DNA of 64,000 bases from Furcasterigmium furcatum (lineage: Eukaryota; Ascomycota; Sordariomycetes; Glomerellales; Plectosphaerellaceae): positions 4,836,001 to 4,900,000 of the forward strand of contig BCIA01000003.1 of NCBI GenBank assembly GCA_001599815.1, in the 5' to 3' direction. Below the pieces are notes generated by a model, which did not search any database, was not told where the DNA came from, and saw nothing but the letters and a program-made list of their open reading frames with translations. The position numbers were made by a program, and so were the translations under genes. How positions within the stretch are numbered: position 1 is the first letter of the stretch; every line of letters starts with the position of its first letter. Shown in pieces: positions 20,237-31,431 of the stretch.

Positions 20237-23200
20237 TCATAGCCGAACCCTCTTCGCGCCCACTACCCGCCGCCCGTCCCTCTCCCAGTACTTGCTCGAA
20301 GCCTCCGCCTCGAAGAGCATCCGAGCCGCATCCTCCATCATCCTCCAGCTAAACTCGTCCGCGCCCTGCTGGAAGGTCTTCTGGAAGTACTCTATAGCCT
20401 TCCGGGTCGTCTCCTCAAACTCCGCCGACAACTCCACAGACGTCTTCTCCGACTCGTCATCCCCCCGCTTGTGCTTGAGGGACTCCCCCCGAACCCGCTC
20501 CGGCTGTGGATACTTCTCCTTATCTCGCTTCTTCCTCTCAAGCTGTTTCTTCCCCGCCTCGTTCAGCTCGATCAGCTTAGGGGTCTCCCTCTTTCTCGCC
20601 TCCTCCACCTCCTTGTTCATGAGCTTCACCATCTCCTCCCACTCCTCGCCCTTGAGGTCACTAGGCCGGAGGGGATTCCACTTGATCTTCTCCGTCGCCT
20701 TGTCCCTCGAGAGCCTCGCCACCGCGCGCAGGGAATAGTGCTCGCGCAGCCACTCGGCAAGCGGCTTGTGCGTGACCTTGCCGCCGATAAACGGCCCGAG
20801 CCGGTCCCTAACGACGGGCGGGCCGTACCGCATCAGCGTCGTCACGTCGATGACGCTCTTGCCCACGGCCGCGAAGGAGGCATTCTCGTAGTATGGGTCG
20901 ACGGACTCGCCGTTGTGCTTGGCCAGCTGCCAGATGTTCATCAGGGGCAGCTTATCGTAGTCGGTGCCGACCTTGCCGACGACGAGGTCCTGGTGCTCGT
21001 TCCAGAGCTTCGCCGGCCAGGCGCCTTCGGTCGTTTGCTTCATCATGTCCTCCGTCGTGTCTTTGCCCCGATACCGTTGCAGTGCCTCGTAGTCGGGGGT
21101 GCCGCGGAGTCCAGAGACGTCGAAGATCTTGTTTCTCAGCCGGATCTCGTCGGCGTCGAGGGCTGCCCCTGGGAGATACGTCTTCACCACCCTGCCGACC
21201 TTCAGAGCCTGGACGCTTTCCAGCAGCTCCTTGCCGTTTTCCGGGTGGTACTTCTCAAACAGCTCCGTCACGTTTCTGCCCGCGTTGCCGGTCAGGATGT
21301 TGACGCCGCCGGGGTGATACTCGGCAAACCCTGTGATGGTTAGTGAAGAGTCCTTAGGCACTACGCCTGGACTGGATCTTACCTGTCCCGATATCGTAGA
21401 CATCGTCGTATATCTGGATGAACATCCCCGTCTCCTTGAACTCGTGCCTCTCGAGTTCTTCGCGGGATATTTTGAGGCTCGGCTCGGTGGCGGCACCCAG
21501 GCCGACGGGAGGAATCATGCCGATTCGGAAGTGAACAAGGTCCTCAACGACCTCATGCGGCTTGTGGCCCTCCACCATCAGCCTGAACATGGGGTTCCCA
21601 CCAGGGCTGCTCTTCAGCAACTTGACGAGATCCTCCTTGCCAGGTCCCAGGTCAAGATCTAGCCACGCCGTTAGTATGTTGTTCTGCCGTCATCAATAAT
21701 ACAGGTGAACCTTACTCGTGACATCGTAGACAGAGTTGCCAGCCTGGATCCACAGAGGGTTTCCCTTCGTCCCATCCCTTGTCGCGACGTCTTCGAGGCT
21801 CACCCATTGGACCACCCTCGCCAGCGGCCGTATTCGGATGCTCTGCGCGGCAAGATTCCCGCGGAACCTCTCGCCGGCCTCGTCCGTCAGGGCGAACCCA
21901 TACGGCGAGCCCTCAACCAGAGCCGGCAGCTCCTCCTTGGCCACCTTCAACACCTGCCGAACGGTATCGGATCTGTACGCCTCCATGTCCCAGCCGACGG
22001 ACTGGACAACGATCAGCCGGCATTCTTCCTCCCGCTGCAGATCGTACAGCTGAGCAACTGTCAGGTACGGTATCGCGGTATCGAGACCAGCCATGCCCGC
22101 CTGCGCCTGTTCCTCCAGCGTCTTGGGGAGAGGCAAGCCGGCCAGAATCTCAAACCTGCTCTCCGCGCCCGGCACCTCGTACTTGAGCTCTCCGAACGTG
22201 TCGAACATGTAATTCGCCAACTCCACAAAATCAGACTTGCTGGTTTCTCCCCTCTCAGTGAGGTCGACGTACGCGGGTAACTTGAACTGGAAATCGAGCC
22301 AAATAGCCTCGGGGTCGCCTACCGGCGCCGACAGTCTCTGAGTGAAGGCAAGAACCTGAGAAGTGAGGTTCATGTACAAGGTGTCGACGGCCTCGCGCAG
22401 ACCGACGGCCACGTGATCCGAGGCGAGGTACCAGGATTGCAGGACATGATATCCCTCCATCAGCGAGACACACCTCATTGTTGCAGGACTACGCGGCCCG
22501 CTGTTGAATCTCGGACTTATGCTCCATTCTGGTTTTATGTGCAAAAGAGTTTCTGGAGTCCTCACCATCGCCTCCTGGCGAGCAGTGAGCGCGTTCGCGC
22601 GGTGAAGGTCGTCCTCCCAGCAGGCTGGCCTGGAGTGCCTCACCTGTCGATCGACTACTTGTGCGGCTTCTTCGAGCCAATCTGTCGGAGGAAACAATGA
22701 CATGGCCATTCGTGCAATGCCGTCATAGAAGATCGTCTTAAGGTGGCGGAGTCGGATGTCGGTATTCTGGATAACGGTGTTGAAGGGGCCGAGCGGGTTT
22801 AGTCCCTCCGGCTGGATAACTAACCAGCTCTCGTCGATGATCATAGCCTGGAGGAGTTCAAAGGCCTTGGCCTCCTTCTCACGGTCTCGCGGAAGACTCA
22901 GGAGCTTCGGCAGTTTATACTCCAGCTGTTCGCGCCTCATGTATGCGCTGTAGGGAGACATTGCCCAGCGGTGCCAGGAGGCATCGTGCCATGGCCGCCG
23001 CAGGATGGACCATTGCAGCCTGCGCGCACACAGATCGCTCCAGAGACTATCGAAGCGAGGCCGAAATTCTTCTGGTAGTTTCATAAGCGCAGCCTTGCTC
23101 CATTCAGCAACGGTACAAAATGAGTTCGCGGCTGGCAGCCTGGCGTATAACGAGCGACTGCGGAGGATCTCTGGCGTGCGAAGGGCAGCTAGCCCATACT

Positions 23201-24741
23201 TGGCCAGTTCCTTGTCCCAGAACGGCTGACTCTGAAGCCAGTGATGCCAATCACCCGCCACGGGGAAACATTCGTTCGCGTCAAAGAAATAATGAGGATG
23301 ACCGGGGGCGTCTTTCCGCGCGGGAATCTGATATCCCCGCCAGCGATAGGTGTACCAGAAAGGCCAGAGAGCTGCGGAACCCGTGTCCGGAGGAGCCATG
23401 GCAGGGTTGGAAGGAAAGTCTGACGGCGTGTCAACCCAGAGGTCAGGCCCGAAGATGCTTGTGATGAGGGAATTGCCACACTCGGCAATTGGCTCGTCAC
23501 CATAGAAGCTGTTCATGGAGAATGGTCCGTCAGCAGGGTGCGATGCCAGGTCTGAGATTCACTTTAAACTTCACACAACTTACGGCTCAAATCCAGGATA
23601 AAAGAATCCTGGGTCCTCAGAGTCCTCGTACAAGGACTCTTGTGGCAAATCCAGCCCAAGATGGCGGACAAGGGCATGCTACACGCTTGGCAATGAGAAC
23701 TTGCTGGCTCATACGATGGAGAGAAGTTTTACTCACTATCAGCTCATGAACCATCTGTGGAGACATGAGAGAAGGGTCAGCGCAGTCGGTATTTTGAGTG
23801 TATGTGCGATTGCATCTGGGTCAAAGTCACGTACCGTCTGGGCCATGTACATCCGGATCTTGGTCGCAATCATCGAGTCAGATTCAACTTTCAGCAACCA
23901 ACCGAAGGGTTTCACATCTAGTTGGATCCAACCAAACTCGGCTCTGAATGTAATTCCAGCTGGGCATGCATCACGTTCCCAGCCCTCGTGCGGAGCCCAG
24001 AGAGTCCAATGCATCGATCGATGAACGTCTTCTCTGTTGATGAAGTCACAAACCTCCTGCGGGAGCGCACGTTCTCCGTCGTCCGTCTCGTCGATTTGAA
24101 ACCAAGGCATTGTCTCGTCCACAACTCGCCTCGCCTCGGGATATAAGACAGCGTTCTGTAGCCTAAGTACCAGGTAGGTTGCATGTTAATAGCCGGCGTG
24201 CCTGGCTGCTAAGGATTGCTTGGGACTGGGGTTCTTACCACTCTCCTTCTGTTGCTGCTTTCAGGATGCGATTGGCCAAGTCGATCATCTTGGAAAGCTC
24301 TCTCCAGATGATAGGATTGTCCACGGACCAGGTATCATCAGGCCCGAAGCCGTACTGGTCCAACTCAGGGAATGCATCCAGCACCTTCGAATTTGTGTTG
24401 TTCCAATGACTCTTCCTGAAGGCATGGAACCAAGTTGATTCGTCCGGCTCCCAGGCAGAGTCATATATCGCCCGATGCCCCTTGGCTATTCCCGTGGCAT
24501 TCGGAACATGTGGGTTGAGGATGTCGTACTCCCAGGCCCGGATTCCAGCCAGGTAGTATAACTGATACTCCTCACCTTGATACATAGCGTCAAGGTCTTT
24601 ATCCGATGGTTTCGGTAGCGATTGTTCCGGCGGTGGCAACCCCAGAATGGAGAAGTCGGTTGGATCCATGCTGGGGAACATGGGCTTCATCATGCGAGGC
24701 CATTCCGGGGCTGGGCGGCCCCCAGGTGTCGGTTGAGCCAT
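20237..24741 (-). CDS. Large cytochrome b5-like heme-binding domain protein, 1352 aa
   Basis: Six exons in my model: 24741-24239, 24162-23835, 23754-23733 (22-nt microexon), 23551-21716, 21658-21383, 21330-20237; phases close perfectly. The N-terminal 860 residues are of unknown fold, with MVHEL and DEPIAECG motifs near residues 278-310 that recall a zinc-peptidase site lacking the second His. Residues about 865-925 form a b5-like module (WVSLEDVATRDG, GNSVYDVTN, SPGG) without heme histidines. Residues about 955-1040 form a proper b5 domain (GMFIQIYDDVYDIGTG, YHPGG with His994, FEKYHP with His1017). A charged coiled tail (about 1170-1352) follows. The role is unknown. The microexon boundaries are the weakest part of the model. 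Confidence 0.75.
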
Positions 24742-25694
24742 CTTCGTAGCGGTACGGCGTGGGCCAGTTCAGTTCTCGTGAGGGTCGTGCGAGAGGTGGG
24801 CGCTGGAGGTGAGTTTCGGGACTGCTTCAGATGAGAAGGGCAGAAAGGCAGAAGACGGGAGGAACCCAGACAACCGAACGGGTTTGCCGGGCCACCCAAG
24901 TACGAGATTGAAAACGTCCCAGGTCTTGATCTCGGACAAAGCGCCTTTGAGATTCTTGGCGGGCCGAGTCTCATTCCACAGGAGCGGCCTCCTCATAAAG
25001 AGCAGCGCATAGGTGGCATGCCCCCGACGCTCAAGAACAAAGACGAAGGTCTCGAGGCGTGCCTGTCAGCGACCCATCACAAAGGTGAGAGCTGGACTAT
25101 GGGAGGACCTAAGTGGGCATTCATTGGCAAACCGCCCTCGACTCCGAGAATGTGATCTACGACATGGAAGCATGTGCCGTTGGTTTGAGGGATGAGTGCG
25201 GGTGAGAGCGCATCGTCAGTCATCGCGTCTGACATTCCCACTGACTTACACTTCATTACATACGTAGCTTTTTATCCCATGTAGGATTCAATGCAAGCAG
25301 CGAATTATCCTCCAGTTCCAGGTTGCTCACACGAAAATGCAGATCTATGCTGACTCCAAGTTCAATGTCCGATCCGGGGCCTCTGGGGTAACCGGCTGCC
25401 ATCAATATGATCATGTCGCCCCTGGCCCCCAAACTCACCAACATCCTTGTTCCTTACCCATCGAGAATCCCTTGACGTCATGTCCATAAGCTCGAAGATA
25501 CGTGCGTATTATTGCTTCGCCACCCAAGCTCTGGCAATGACAAAGGGCATCTAGGTAGAAGACGAGGCCTCCCAGGATCGTACGTACCTAGTAAGGAAAA
25601 CATCCATAGCATTAGCATCGCAAGCTCCCAGAAGAGGTACCACCTCATCAATTCCTTCACCTCGATCACACTGCAATCTCATACAACAAACAGC
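24742..25694. other. Divergent intergenic region between the b5 gene and the coiled-coil gene
   Basis: About 950 bp between divergent starts. No coding frame with family character is present. The last 100 bp are a leader rich in CA and TC ahead of the coiled-coil start. Confidence 0.5.
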
Positions 25695-26699
25695 ATGGAT
25701 GCCGGCATCGAGCAAGTAGCAGACCAACACGCGGACCTCCTGGACAAGATCGCCCAGACCCAGCACGCAGTCTCCGCCCTCACAGCGCAGTCCGTCCTCC
25801 TCTCCGACCTCAGCCAGCAGCTGGACTCCTCCAGAGCGCGCCTCCGCACCCTGGACGCCCGCCGCGAGGCCGAGCTCAGAGACGTCGAGAAGTACCGCGA
25901 CAGCAGCGCGCGGCGCATCCTCCACAAGGCCGTCGGCCGCAGCGCCGCGTTCGACGAGCGCGCCGCCAAGGAGGAGCGCGAGTACCACGACGTCCTCGAG
26001 GAGGCCCAGCGGGAGCAGAAGGTCGCCGAGTCGCTGGGGCAGCGCATCGACGAGGCCGCGCTCGCGAGGGACGATGTCGAGGGCCAGGTGCAGCTGCACC
26101 GCGCCGCGCAGCGCGAGCTAGACGAGCTGTACGCAGACGTCTTCGCGGGGGTGCAGGCGGGCCGTTTCCCGGAGGTGGATGACAGGTCGAGGGAGAGCGA
26201 TGCCGCGCTGCAGCAGTACTTCGAGGTCAGGGACAGGATGGACAAGCTGGAGGAGGTGACGCGGCTGCTGGAGGCGGCCATGACGAGGGCGCCGGTGGCA
26301 CACAAACAGATGGATCTGGCGGTCGCTCATTCCAACGGTCGGTGTCTGGCGGAGGCGGAAGAGGCGGTAACAGAGATGGAAGACCTCATCCGACGGGCGC
26401 AGGATCTGAGCGACGTGGTCGGGCGGGTGCCCAAGGTGAGGAGGACCATGCGCGTTTTGTTTCACCAGGTCGATGTTGTTACCGCCCTTCTATTCCATGA
26501 CGAAGTTATAACAGCGCAGAACGGGCTGAGGAGCGTCGTCACGGCGGTGGAGGGCTACAACCAGGAGGCCAAGGCCAGAGCCGAGTCACTCGGGCCTGAG
26601 CTGAAGACGAAGGAGGATGAGCTGGAGCGGACGAGGCTGGAGCTGCAGCGGGAGAGGTGCAAGGTGTTTGACAAGGTTCTACACAGCCAGAAGACATAG
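25695..26699 (+). CDS. Hypothetical coiled-coil protein, 334 aa
   Basis: An intronless frame starting MDAGIEQVADQHADLLDKIAQ. It is almost entirely helical, with heptad-like runs of Leu, Ala, Glu and Arg: residues about 15-65, 70-160 and 290-330 look like three coiled-coil stretches. No membrane segment or signal peptide is present. The family resembles fungal proteins of unknown function related to septum or tropomyosin-like scaffolds only in composition, so no role is assigned. The frame is open further upstream to 25512, but the ATG at 25695 is preferred because the preceding sequence has leader composition. Confidence 0.75.
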   Translation: MDAGIEQVADQHADLLDKIAQTQHAVSALTAQSVLLSDLSQQLDSSRARLRTLDARREAELRDVEKYRDSSARRILHKAVGRSAAFDERAAKEEREYHDVLEEAQREQKVAESLGQRIDEAALARDDVEGQVQLHRAAQRELDELYADVFAGVQAGRFPEVDDRSRESDAALQQYFEVRDRMDKLEEVTRLLEAAMTRAPVAHKQMDLAVAHSNGRCLAEAEEAVTEMEDLIRRAQDLSDVVGRVPKVRRTMRVLFHQVDVVTALLFHDEVITAQNGLRSVVTAVEGYNQEAKARAESLGPELKTKEDELERTRLELQRERCKVFDKVLHSQKT

Positions 26700-27837
26700 C
26701 GAGCTCTTGGCGAATTTTCGGGTAGACGCCCATTTGGACGTGTGCTCTAACGTGATTTTTTCTTTAGATACTACGAATGGAGGCTTTCTGCTCGGACTTT
26801 GGCGATACTTCTATTTTCGAAGATCAGCATTAATTCACTCTGTTATTGATCTGGCGAGTTTCTATGTAATGCATTGCTCGGTAGAGACAGACATGAATGG
26901 AAAATGGTCGACACAACCCTCCAAGACATCATGGACTGCAAGAGAAACATCTGATTTCACATCCATCGCGCTCCTTATTTCATGTTTTTATCACAACCTC
27001 GACGTCCAACATTCCTGAATCAAGACGAAAATATCTGAGAGCTGGACTTCTAAGAACGGGAACCACCAGAGTCTGTTCCCGCTAGTTCCAGTACCACATA
27101 CCCTGTCCGTCGTCTTGAATGCAGGCCAAATGTCGAATCGGGCAGCTGCACTGGAAGGTAATAGAGGATGCATGCTTGGCCAATCTCCAAGTCAACACGT
27201 CGTCAGGCTACAAGCTAAAAGCCGCCAACTCGGACTCCTCAATGTTGCTTGCTGGAAGCTACAAGTGCCTCGCGCGCACTGCGACGACGCGGCCATGAGT
27301 AGCAAATGGGCCATTTACTGCTCAATACGGCAAGTCTCCAGCCAGGCCCCAGTCCTGTTCCCCAACTCCAGCCAAAACTTGTCTCACTATCATCCACGTC
27401 GGTTTCCGTCGGCAGGTAAAGGCGCTCTCGCCGTTTGCGGCGGCAGAATAGCCGTAAGTCGCCCAGTCGAAAGGCGCTGCGGCAGGGGACCGCAGAGAGA
27501 AGTGTGAATTGACACTTTGAGCAACCGTATCTCGTGAGGGTCAAGCCCGGCCTCTCGCCGCCCACAGCGGCCTACCGCGCAGGACAATTTGTCATGGCGC
27601 CGATTACCTCCGCCAGGCGACATCTACATCACAGGTCAGCAGCGCCTAGCACACAGTAGATTTTCCTATGTGCACCCGATCCACATCAAATCGAAGGTTG
27701 ATAACGTGTACACGCGTGAATTTTGGAGGGTTCAATGCGCGTCCCGTGTAGGTCGGCCTCTCAAGCAGTTGCACAAAATACCTTCGCAGGAATCGGTGAA
27801 TCCCGTAACCAATCGTGCTTCCTGTACTGTTCTCGAG
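26700..27837. other. Intergenic region between convergent coiled-coil and NmrA genes
   Basis: About 1.1 kb. Frames at 27115-27507 (plus) and 27239-27565 (minus) overlap each other and have no recognisable content. I see no gene here. Confidence 0.5.
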
Positions 27838-28814
27838 TCATACATTCTGCTTGATGAACTGCTTGACATACGACTCAAGCTGATGGCCAGGTAGTCCCTG
27901 GATACCGAGCAATTCGTTGTCTGGAGTCTTGAAACTCGGGCCATATCTCTCGTCAGTACCGCCCACATGAATGTAATTCAACCAAACCCAACCATCCAGG
28001 ATGCCCTTCTTGAGAGCCTTGTCAGATCTCTCCTTCAATTCATCGGTGCTAGCCGCCTCCAAGATGGTCCATTTGTCGGAAATGCTCGATTCGGCCCATT
28101 CCGCCAGCTGCTCAAACGTGAGTTTACCGTCCTCGACTCTTACACTTCGATTCTTGGTCTGGCCAATATTCTTCAAGACTCCGACGATCGCCTGGCCGGT
28201 TGTCGACATCCGAGTGACGCTGACAGGTAACTGTCCTCCATTGAAAAGCGTGACCGTCCTCGTTCTCAAGTCAAGCAGTGACCCGTTAGCGAGGCCCCAG
28301 TCGAGAAATAAATTGTTGTACACGAAGGTATACGTCAGCGGGGTAGTCTTGGACTTTTCGATCAAGTAGTCCTCAGTCTTGACCTTCTCGGCAAACACAG
28401 GCAGTTTGCGGGTGAGAGGGTTCTCTTGATCACAGCCGTAGTTTGAGGGGATGAATCGCCGCACACCGGCCGCAATGGCTGCATCAACAAGGTTGCGCTG
28501 AGCTTGGCCGACAGCCGGCGCCCCAAGGGTCGAGACGACAGCATCAATGCCAGTAAGCGCAGACTTGAGCGACGCTGGATCGGCATAGTCAACAACCACC
28601 TCCTCGACCTGGCCTTCGGCCGAAACAGGAATCTTTCCCTTGGCGCGTGACAGGACTCTGACGTCGAAGCCTGCACTCAAGAGCTGCTCGAGAACCGCGG
28701 ATCCCAAACTGCCAGATGCCTGAGGTTGCTGTCAGCAATACTCTGTGAACCTAGTAGTTCTTGGGAATGTAGACAACTTACACTGGCCTGGGCGACCTTT
28801 TTGATGGGAGTCAT
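27838..28814 (-). CDS. NmrA-like / isoflavone-reductase-type NAD(P)-binding protein
   Basis: Exons 28814-28782 (11 codons) and 28719-27838 give 304 aa. Splicing builds the Rossmann start KKVAQASASGSLGSAVLEQLLSAG, a variant of the GxxGxxG dinucleotide motif with Ser replacing the first Gly. Other family marks are VRVLSRAKG, VVVDYADPASLKSALTGIDAVVSTLG, FIPSNYGCD and TYTFVYNNLFLDWGL. These atypical SDRs reduce aromatic or other small substrates, or act as redox sensors (NmrA). The YxxxK catalytic pair is not obvious. The signature of the isoflavone-reductase-like branch is clear, but the substrate is not predictable. Confidence 0.87.
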
Positions 28815-30201
28815 TGCGGTCGACGTATTGCGATGTAGTAGAGACTTGGATTTGGACGAAGATGCCACTCAGTTGGTAGTGACTTCTCGTTGAAAGTAAT
28901 GACGATAAGTGAGGTAGTTTCGGCAGTTGGGGATGGGTCACCTTAATATTCGTGTTGAGCTCAGCTGGGCTAACAGCTAGAACCTCTTGCGTCACCACTG
29001 CCGAGACTTGCAATCATGCCACGATTCGAAAAGTTCAAAATAGACTTTCACTTTCGCACAGCACCTGAGATTGCTGAAACTCAATTTCTCGACAGGCCTA
29101 ATTGCGTGGCGCTGTATATTCTTGTTGGTGTCTCGGACTCGACATGACGTCAGAATTAAAGGTAAACCAAGACTGAGTAAAGATCATTTGAAACATCCGA
29201 TCTTCTTCGCCGCAACCTCGATCTTATTGCCGATCCTTACGGCTGGTCTCTGCAGATTGACAGAGTTCTCGGCCGCTTTCATCGCTGGAACAGGCACCGG
29301 GAGCAAACTGGCCATTCAGATAAGCATGTTGTTTTGAAGCTTACATACACTGGCATCGGGAGCTTCACGCTGCTGGGGCTTGTTTTGTGGACCCGAAGTG
29401 TCCAGCTAGCCAATCTCTATCACGCCACGCGTCAGCTGTGAGGTACCAAGGTTGGGTGCCATGGTCTTTGGTATAGCTGGCAGAGCTCACAGGTTAGCAA
29501 CATCGACCCGATCAAAGGGAAGTAGGTTCCAGAAGTAAATGTCATCAGTCCATCGCTATCTGCATAGTTTCACTCGCTCGATGGTCTTCTTTGCCAGCTG
29601 TAGTTCCTTGTCTAAAAGGTGTCTAAGAGTGTGGGAACCAGACACCGATTACGAAGCTGGCACCATGTTTGTGGATGACCAGTGCCATTTGTGGTGGTTT
29701 CGGGGCTGTTGAATGTGGGAACCATAGGCTGACAAAGACCTCCCGCAACACCCGCGAAGTCAGGGGGTCGCCAGATTGTGCTGCACTGTTTAAGATGAAA
29801 TGGCTATGCATGAATACGTACTGTAGGCCAACGTAGGTGAACAGACGCAGTATGATGACAGCTTGTCCCCCCTAGCCAGCGGAACGTCCGTGGTAGAGAG
29901 CTCGGCTTCAGTCATGTGTATGAAGGATACACATGCATGAGGCTGTAAGCCCGCCGAGATGAAGAATGATACACCCGGCTCCATAGCAGTCAGTTCCTGT
30001 AGTCACCATGGCAGCGGAGAGGTCAAATAGGTGTATCTTGCAACTTCAGAGACCGACGATAGATGACAAGCCCTGACTTTTAATCCACATGACCCTGAAC
30101 ACCCCGTTTTCTGCCCTTAGTATCTGAGGTGCTCATGGCGGTCACGAGCATCGCTGGGGCTGATCAGCTCAGTCCTTCAAAGAAGGGAACAGGTCATGAA
30201 C
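28815..30201. other. Intergenic region between NmrA-like gene and CipC gene
   Basis: About 1.4 kb. An 11-bp sequence TGTGGGAACCA occurs twice, near 29632 and 29715, giving an apparent repeat in a minus-strand frame, but nothing else supports a gene. It holds the NmrA promoter and the CipC 3' flank. Confidence 0.5.
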
Positions 30202-30668
30202 TCACGGATCATACTGGTTCATATCCCCGTACTGGTTATCGTAGAGCTCCCCGGCCTGCCTCTGCGCCTGGTCCTTGACACGGTCCCTATCGATGTAGTC
30301 CATACCCTTGGTCTCGGCGAGCTTGTCGACCTCGGCGCCCGCGAAGCCCATGAGAGCCTCCTTGGCGAAGGAGTGGCTGACTGTCTTGCCTGTCACGAGC
30401 ACCAATGTCAGCACGGCTGGAAATAGTCCCGGTAGTGGTTCTATGAAAACCTTCCGAGCCTTGTCAAGTGAGATCATACCTTGCTTCCTCTGCCTGTCCT
30501 CGAAGAGCTTGAATGCCTCAAAGGCAGCACCGCCGGCGACGACCTCGTGGCTGAGCTTGGCATCGTGCTCGCCGTAGACCTCGTCATGCTGGTCCTTAGC
30601 CTCGTCTGTGTATCGTCAGCTATCATTCATACTGACGTGCCGGGAGAGTCCTCACCGAATCCGAACAT
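30202..30668 (-). CDS. cipC: CipC-like antibiotic-response protein
   Basis: Three exons, 30668-30656, 30605-30480 and 30389-30202, give 108 aa. The spliced protein starts MFGFDEAKDQHDEVYG, then EHDAKLSHEVVAGGAAFEAF, KLFEDRQRKQGKTVSHSFAK and EALMGFAGAEVDKLAETKGMD, which is the full CipC pattern. CipC was found in Aspergillus nidulans as concanamycin-induced. The family is small, cytosolic and strongly regulated by antibiotics, host contact and development; biochemical function is unknown. The tiny first exon encodes only MFGF plus one base, so automated gene finders may miss it. Confidence 0.93.
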
Positions 30669-31431
30669 CTTGAAGGTATCGTGGGTAGTTGGTATTGGTG
30701 TGGTGAGTCTGAGATGAGATGGTGTGCGGTAATGGAGGATTAGTTTCAAAGGTATAAACCTAGGCGGATCGCCAGTTCTTATACTTCCTTTACTTAGATC
30801 AACAGAGTTGTTCATGGACCAACCTTCCCGACAAAGCTGCGTGGCCGTTTCGTCAGCTGAGGTTCCGTGGTCAACTCAATTCCTCGTAGTCGGCAGCACG
30901 GCAATACCATTGGGCGAGTGCTTCTCCCGTCAGTTTACCTCCCGTTCATCACATATGTCATTGAACACCGAGGTCGGTATCTCCGCCTCCCGATGAGCTT
31001 GCTCACACGACCTGGGCCGGACATCCAGGCCGGAGAGGGAAATACGCATCAGCTCCCCTGACCTGAGACGACGGCGCCAGCTCAACAACCCCAACAAGTT
31101 CGCAATGAGTGATCGCGGCAGCCATTGAATAGTACGAGCTTGCGTGGCAGATGTGCTGTCGACGTCAGCAGCCTCCTGTGCTAAATCTGGCCGGGAGAAG
31201 TCAGCCCACGGCAAGCTCGGCAGGCTAACGGCGGACCGAAGCTTGTTTGTCCCGATCGCCGGGAGAGGCCGAATGACGACGACAAGCGGTCGACGCGCCG
31301 GCAATAAAGGCAGTCCGTCCAAGCCATCACGTCCAGCCAATGCTCGATGGTTGGGAGTTCCCAAAAATAGACACACGGTTGAGATGCTATGATTCCCGCC
31401 TATTGCGCCCCGTGAACATGGCCACACATCA
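30669..31431. other. Intergenic region between CipC and cysteinyl-tRNA synthetase
   Basis: About 760 bp containing the CipC promoter. No coding frame with family character is present. Confidence 0.5.

Noticed and set aside
27115..27565. Pair of about 110-130-codon frames on opposite strands
   Set aside because: They overlap each other, have no motif and lie between convergent 3' ends.
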